Shown one piece after another: positions 7,743-8,631 of a stretch of DNA of 8,631 bases. The first letter of the stretch is position 1. Each line of letters starts with the position of its first letter. Made by a program: the position numbers and the translations under genes. A model generated the notes under the pieces. It did no database searches, was not told where the DNA came from, and saw only the letters and a list, made by a program, of their open reading frames with translations. The stretch comes from Thermoleophilia bacterium (GTDB lineage: Bacteria; Actinomycetota; Thermoleophilia; RBG-16-64-13): positions 1 to 8,631 of the forward strand of contig JAFGIH010000804.1 of the NCBI GenBank assembly GCA_016929985.1, in the 5' to 3' direction.

Positions 7743-7763
7743 ATATGCGGCGCTACTTAATCA
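7734..7763. promoter_or_regulatory. Perfect 10-10-10 inverted repeat, probable ArsR-family operator
   Basis: TGATTAAGTA (7734-7743) and TACTTAATCA (7754-7763) are exact reverse complements separated by 10 nt, TATGCGGCGC. The AT-rich arms stand out in GC-rich surroundings. The arm centres are about two helical turns (20 bp) apart, suited to a dimeric winged-helix repressor binding one face. The site ends 16 bp before the arsR-like ATG, and its arms resemble the TTAA-centred half-sites of known ArsR/SmtB operators. It most likely mediates autoregulation of this unit. Confidence 0.8.
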
Positions 7764-7779
7764 AACTTGGGCTGATTGT

Positions 7780-8124
7780 ATGACTGATCCCGACAAACTT
7801 GCCCGCATCTTCAAGGTCCTCTCGGTCAACACCCGGGTGCGGATGGTCGCACTGCTCAAAGAGCGGCCCACGTGTGTGAACGCGCTCGCCCGCCAGCTCG
7901 AGGTCACTCCGGCGGCCGTCTCACAGCACCTTCGTATCCTCCGGGATGCCGACATAGTCGTTGGCCGCAAGCGAGGGTACTTCGTGCACTACGCCCTGAA
8001 CGAGGCGACGCTTCGAGAATGGAGCGAGCTCACAGAGGGCCTGCTGAAGCCCAGTGGCGGGGAAGCAGCCTCCGCCTTTCCGGCGGATCCATCCGCAGAT
8101 TCCACACATAGGCAAAGAGCCTAG
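7780..8124 (+). CDS. ArsR-family winged helix-turn-helix transcriptional repressor
   Basis: This is a 114-residue cytoplasmic DNA-binding protein. The N-terminal helices (LARIFKVLSVNTRVRMVALL, residues 7-26) lead into the HTH (CVNALARQLEVTPAAVSQHL, 32-51; recognition helix about 44-55) and a wing (VVGRKRGYFVHYAL, 60-73). This is the standard ArsR layout. Where metal sensors have ELCVCDL, this protein has PTCVNAL with one cysteine (C32), so the classic alpha-3 As/Cd/Pb site is incomplete and the inducer is unknown. A poorly conserved Pro/Ser/Ala-rich tail follows residue 85. A perfect inverted repeat sits 16 bp before the start, supporting self-repression. The Shine-Dalgarno is weak (TTGGG). 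A cupin and an ABC ATPase follow on the same strand and are likely its regulon. Confidence 0.93.
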   Translation: MTDPDKLARIFKVLSVNTRVRMVALLKERPTCVNALARQLEVTPAAVSQHLRILRDADIVVGRKRGYFVHYALNEATLREWSELTEGLLKPSGGEAASAFPADPSADSTHRQRA

Positions 8125-8150
8125 AGAGTCCCCCAGCCGAGAGGTCCCCC

Positions 8151-8465
8151 ATGCAACACTTCGACGTCACTACCGCCAAGACCCACGGACACGCGGAGCG
8201 GGAGAAGGATGTTCTCTTTCAGGCTCCGGAGTTCAAGCTGCGGGTCGTTGACCTCGCGCCCGGGGAGAGCATACCCCGATGCGACATGGCGTCGCATGTG
8301 GTCTTTGTCGGCATTGAGGGACTGGCGGAGATAACCGTGGCGGGGGAGCAGGTATCTGTTTCTCCAGGGCAGGTGCTGGTGGCCGAGCCGGCTGCTCTTT
8401 CAATGTCGACCACGACCGGGGTCCGGCTTCTCGGTATCCAGATCGCGCGAGGAAGCAAACATTGA
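8151..8465 (+). CDS. Small single-domain cupin protein lacking typical metal ligands
   Basis: This 104-residue protein has a good GAGAGG site (8139-8144), 6 nt before ATG 8151. The core is one cupin barrel: [32 protein letters not shown] split into PGESIP (37-42) and [10 protein letters not shown] (57-66), followed by [12 protein letters not shown] (70-81). In metal-dependent cupins the first motif has HxH and a Glu, and the second a His after PAG. Here C44 and H49 are the only candidates in the first motif, and PAALSM has no His, so a normal metal site is absent. That points to a ligand-binding or sensing role, or an unusual Cys-based site, rather than a dioxygenase. It starts 26 bp after the arsR-like stop and its stop overlaps the ABC start, so it is almost certainly co-transcribed and translationally coupled. 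Its substrate is unknown. Confidence 0.82.
   Translation: MQHFDVTTAKTHGHAEREKDVLFQAPEFKLRVVDLAPGESIPRCDMASHVVFVGIEGLAEITVAGEQVSVSPGQVLVAEPAALSMSTTTGVRLLGIQIARGSKH
8449..8455 (+). promoter_or_regulatory. Ribosome binding site GAGGAAG supporting a TTG start
   Basis: GAGGAAG lies inside the cupin gene, 6 nt upstream of TTG 8462. No ATG or GTG in the same frame lies near the expected start, so this site is the main evidence for the start of the ABC ATPase gene. Confidence 0.65.
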
Positions 8466-8631
8466 GCGCGGCCATCCCGGACACGGCGGCTTCCCCCGAG
8501 ATCGCCATCGCCGTCGAGGGGCTGGTCAAGCGCTTCGGGGATGTGACCGCCGTCAAGTCGGTGAGCTTCGAGGTGGCGCGAGGAGAGCTCTTCGGCTTCC
8601 TGGGGCCCAACGGGGCCGGCAAGTCCACCAC
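8462..8631 (+). CDS. ABC transporter ATP-binding protein, N-terminal part (3' end outside window)
   Basis: The first 56 residues of an ABC-2/DrrA-type ATPase are visible. They show an A-loop aromatic in [10 protein letters not shown] (F25) and a Walker A motif, GPNGAGKST (48-56), reached just at the window edge. The start is TTG 8462, which overlaps the cupin stop as TTGA, with GAGGAAG 6 nt upstream. The leader before the conserved core (about 15 residues, [12 protein letters not shown]) is slightly long for the family but plausible. With the arsR-like and cupin genes it forms one unit, and a permease gene would be expected next. The ATPase would energise export or import of an unknown compound at the membrane. 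The signature motif, Walker B and H-loop lie outside the window. Confidence 0.9.
   Translation, partial: MSAAIPDTAASPEIAIAVEGLVKRFGDVTAVKSVSFEVARGELFGFLGPNGAGKST

Larger units (their letters stand above)
7458..7779. other. Intergenic stretch between the phosphatase remnant and the arsR-like gene
   Basis: I found no convincing coding sequence on either strand. The longest open frame has a composition (Ser, Arg, Thr, Pro) typical of chance frames. A small CCGGC-AAA-GCCGG hairpin (7577-7589) is present but is short for GC-rich DNA. The right end holds the promoter and operator listed separately. Any promoter of the decayed minus-strand gene would also have lain here. Confidence 0.6.

Noticed and set aside
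8233..8631. Minus-strand open frame opposite the cupin and ABC ATPase
   Set aside because: It is antisense to a clear Walker A motif and cupin core, with no family features of its own.
1..8631. tRNA, rRNA, CRISPR array or insertion sequence
   Set aside because: I saw no cloverleaf-type segments, regularly spaced repeats, transposase motifs or terminal inverted repeats by eye; a covariance-model scan was not possible.

Overview
This is a GC-rich bacterial window with chromosomal-looking gene density. It suggests an anaerobe, because it holds the end of an NADH-linked flavoprotein subunit and a complete multi-cluster [FeFe] hydrogenase. The sequence alone does not fix the taxon. High-GC anaerobic lineages such as deep-branching Actinobacteriota, Chloroflexota or high-GC Firmicutes would fit, but this is inference.

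Left part (1-4609), all on the + strand. The 3' end of a HydB/NuoF-like subunit overlaps by 8 bp the start of hydA, a 642-residue M3-type [FeFe] hydrogenase. Together they should couple NAD(H) and ferredoxin to H2, as in confurcating/bifurcating hydrogenases. After a 100-bp gap with a 9-bp inverted repeat comes a 642-residue protein that I believe is the uncharacterised DUF4914 family. It carries the ordered signature of a PEP-carboxykinase/HPr-kinase type active site: KKG, HCSA, GASGGGKSE, then DD. It sits in the same orientation as the hydrogenase genes and is followed by a possible 37-residue ORF with a good ribosome binding site. The hydrogenase and putative kinase pairing is the most interesting feature here.

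Middle part (4688-7457) is a patch of gene decay. A MgtA-like P-type ATPase (+ strand) is broken by an in-frame TAG and a later single-base frameshift. Directly against its 3' end lies a - strand histidine phosphatase (phosphoglycerate mutase-like) remnant. That remnant keeps its RHGET motif but has two reading-frame breaks and has lost its C-terminal part. Assembly error is the alternative explanation.

Right part (7714-8631), + strand. A compact regulated unit starts with a candidate promoter overlapped by a perfect 10-bp inverted repeat. It is followed by an ArsR-type repressor, a small cupin without the usual metal ligands, and the beginning of an ABC-transporter ATPase that starts at TTG in a 4-bp overlap with the cupin stop. 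This looks like a self-regulated efflux module whose permease lies beyond the right edge.
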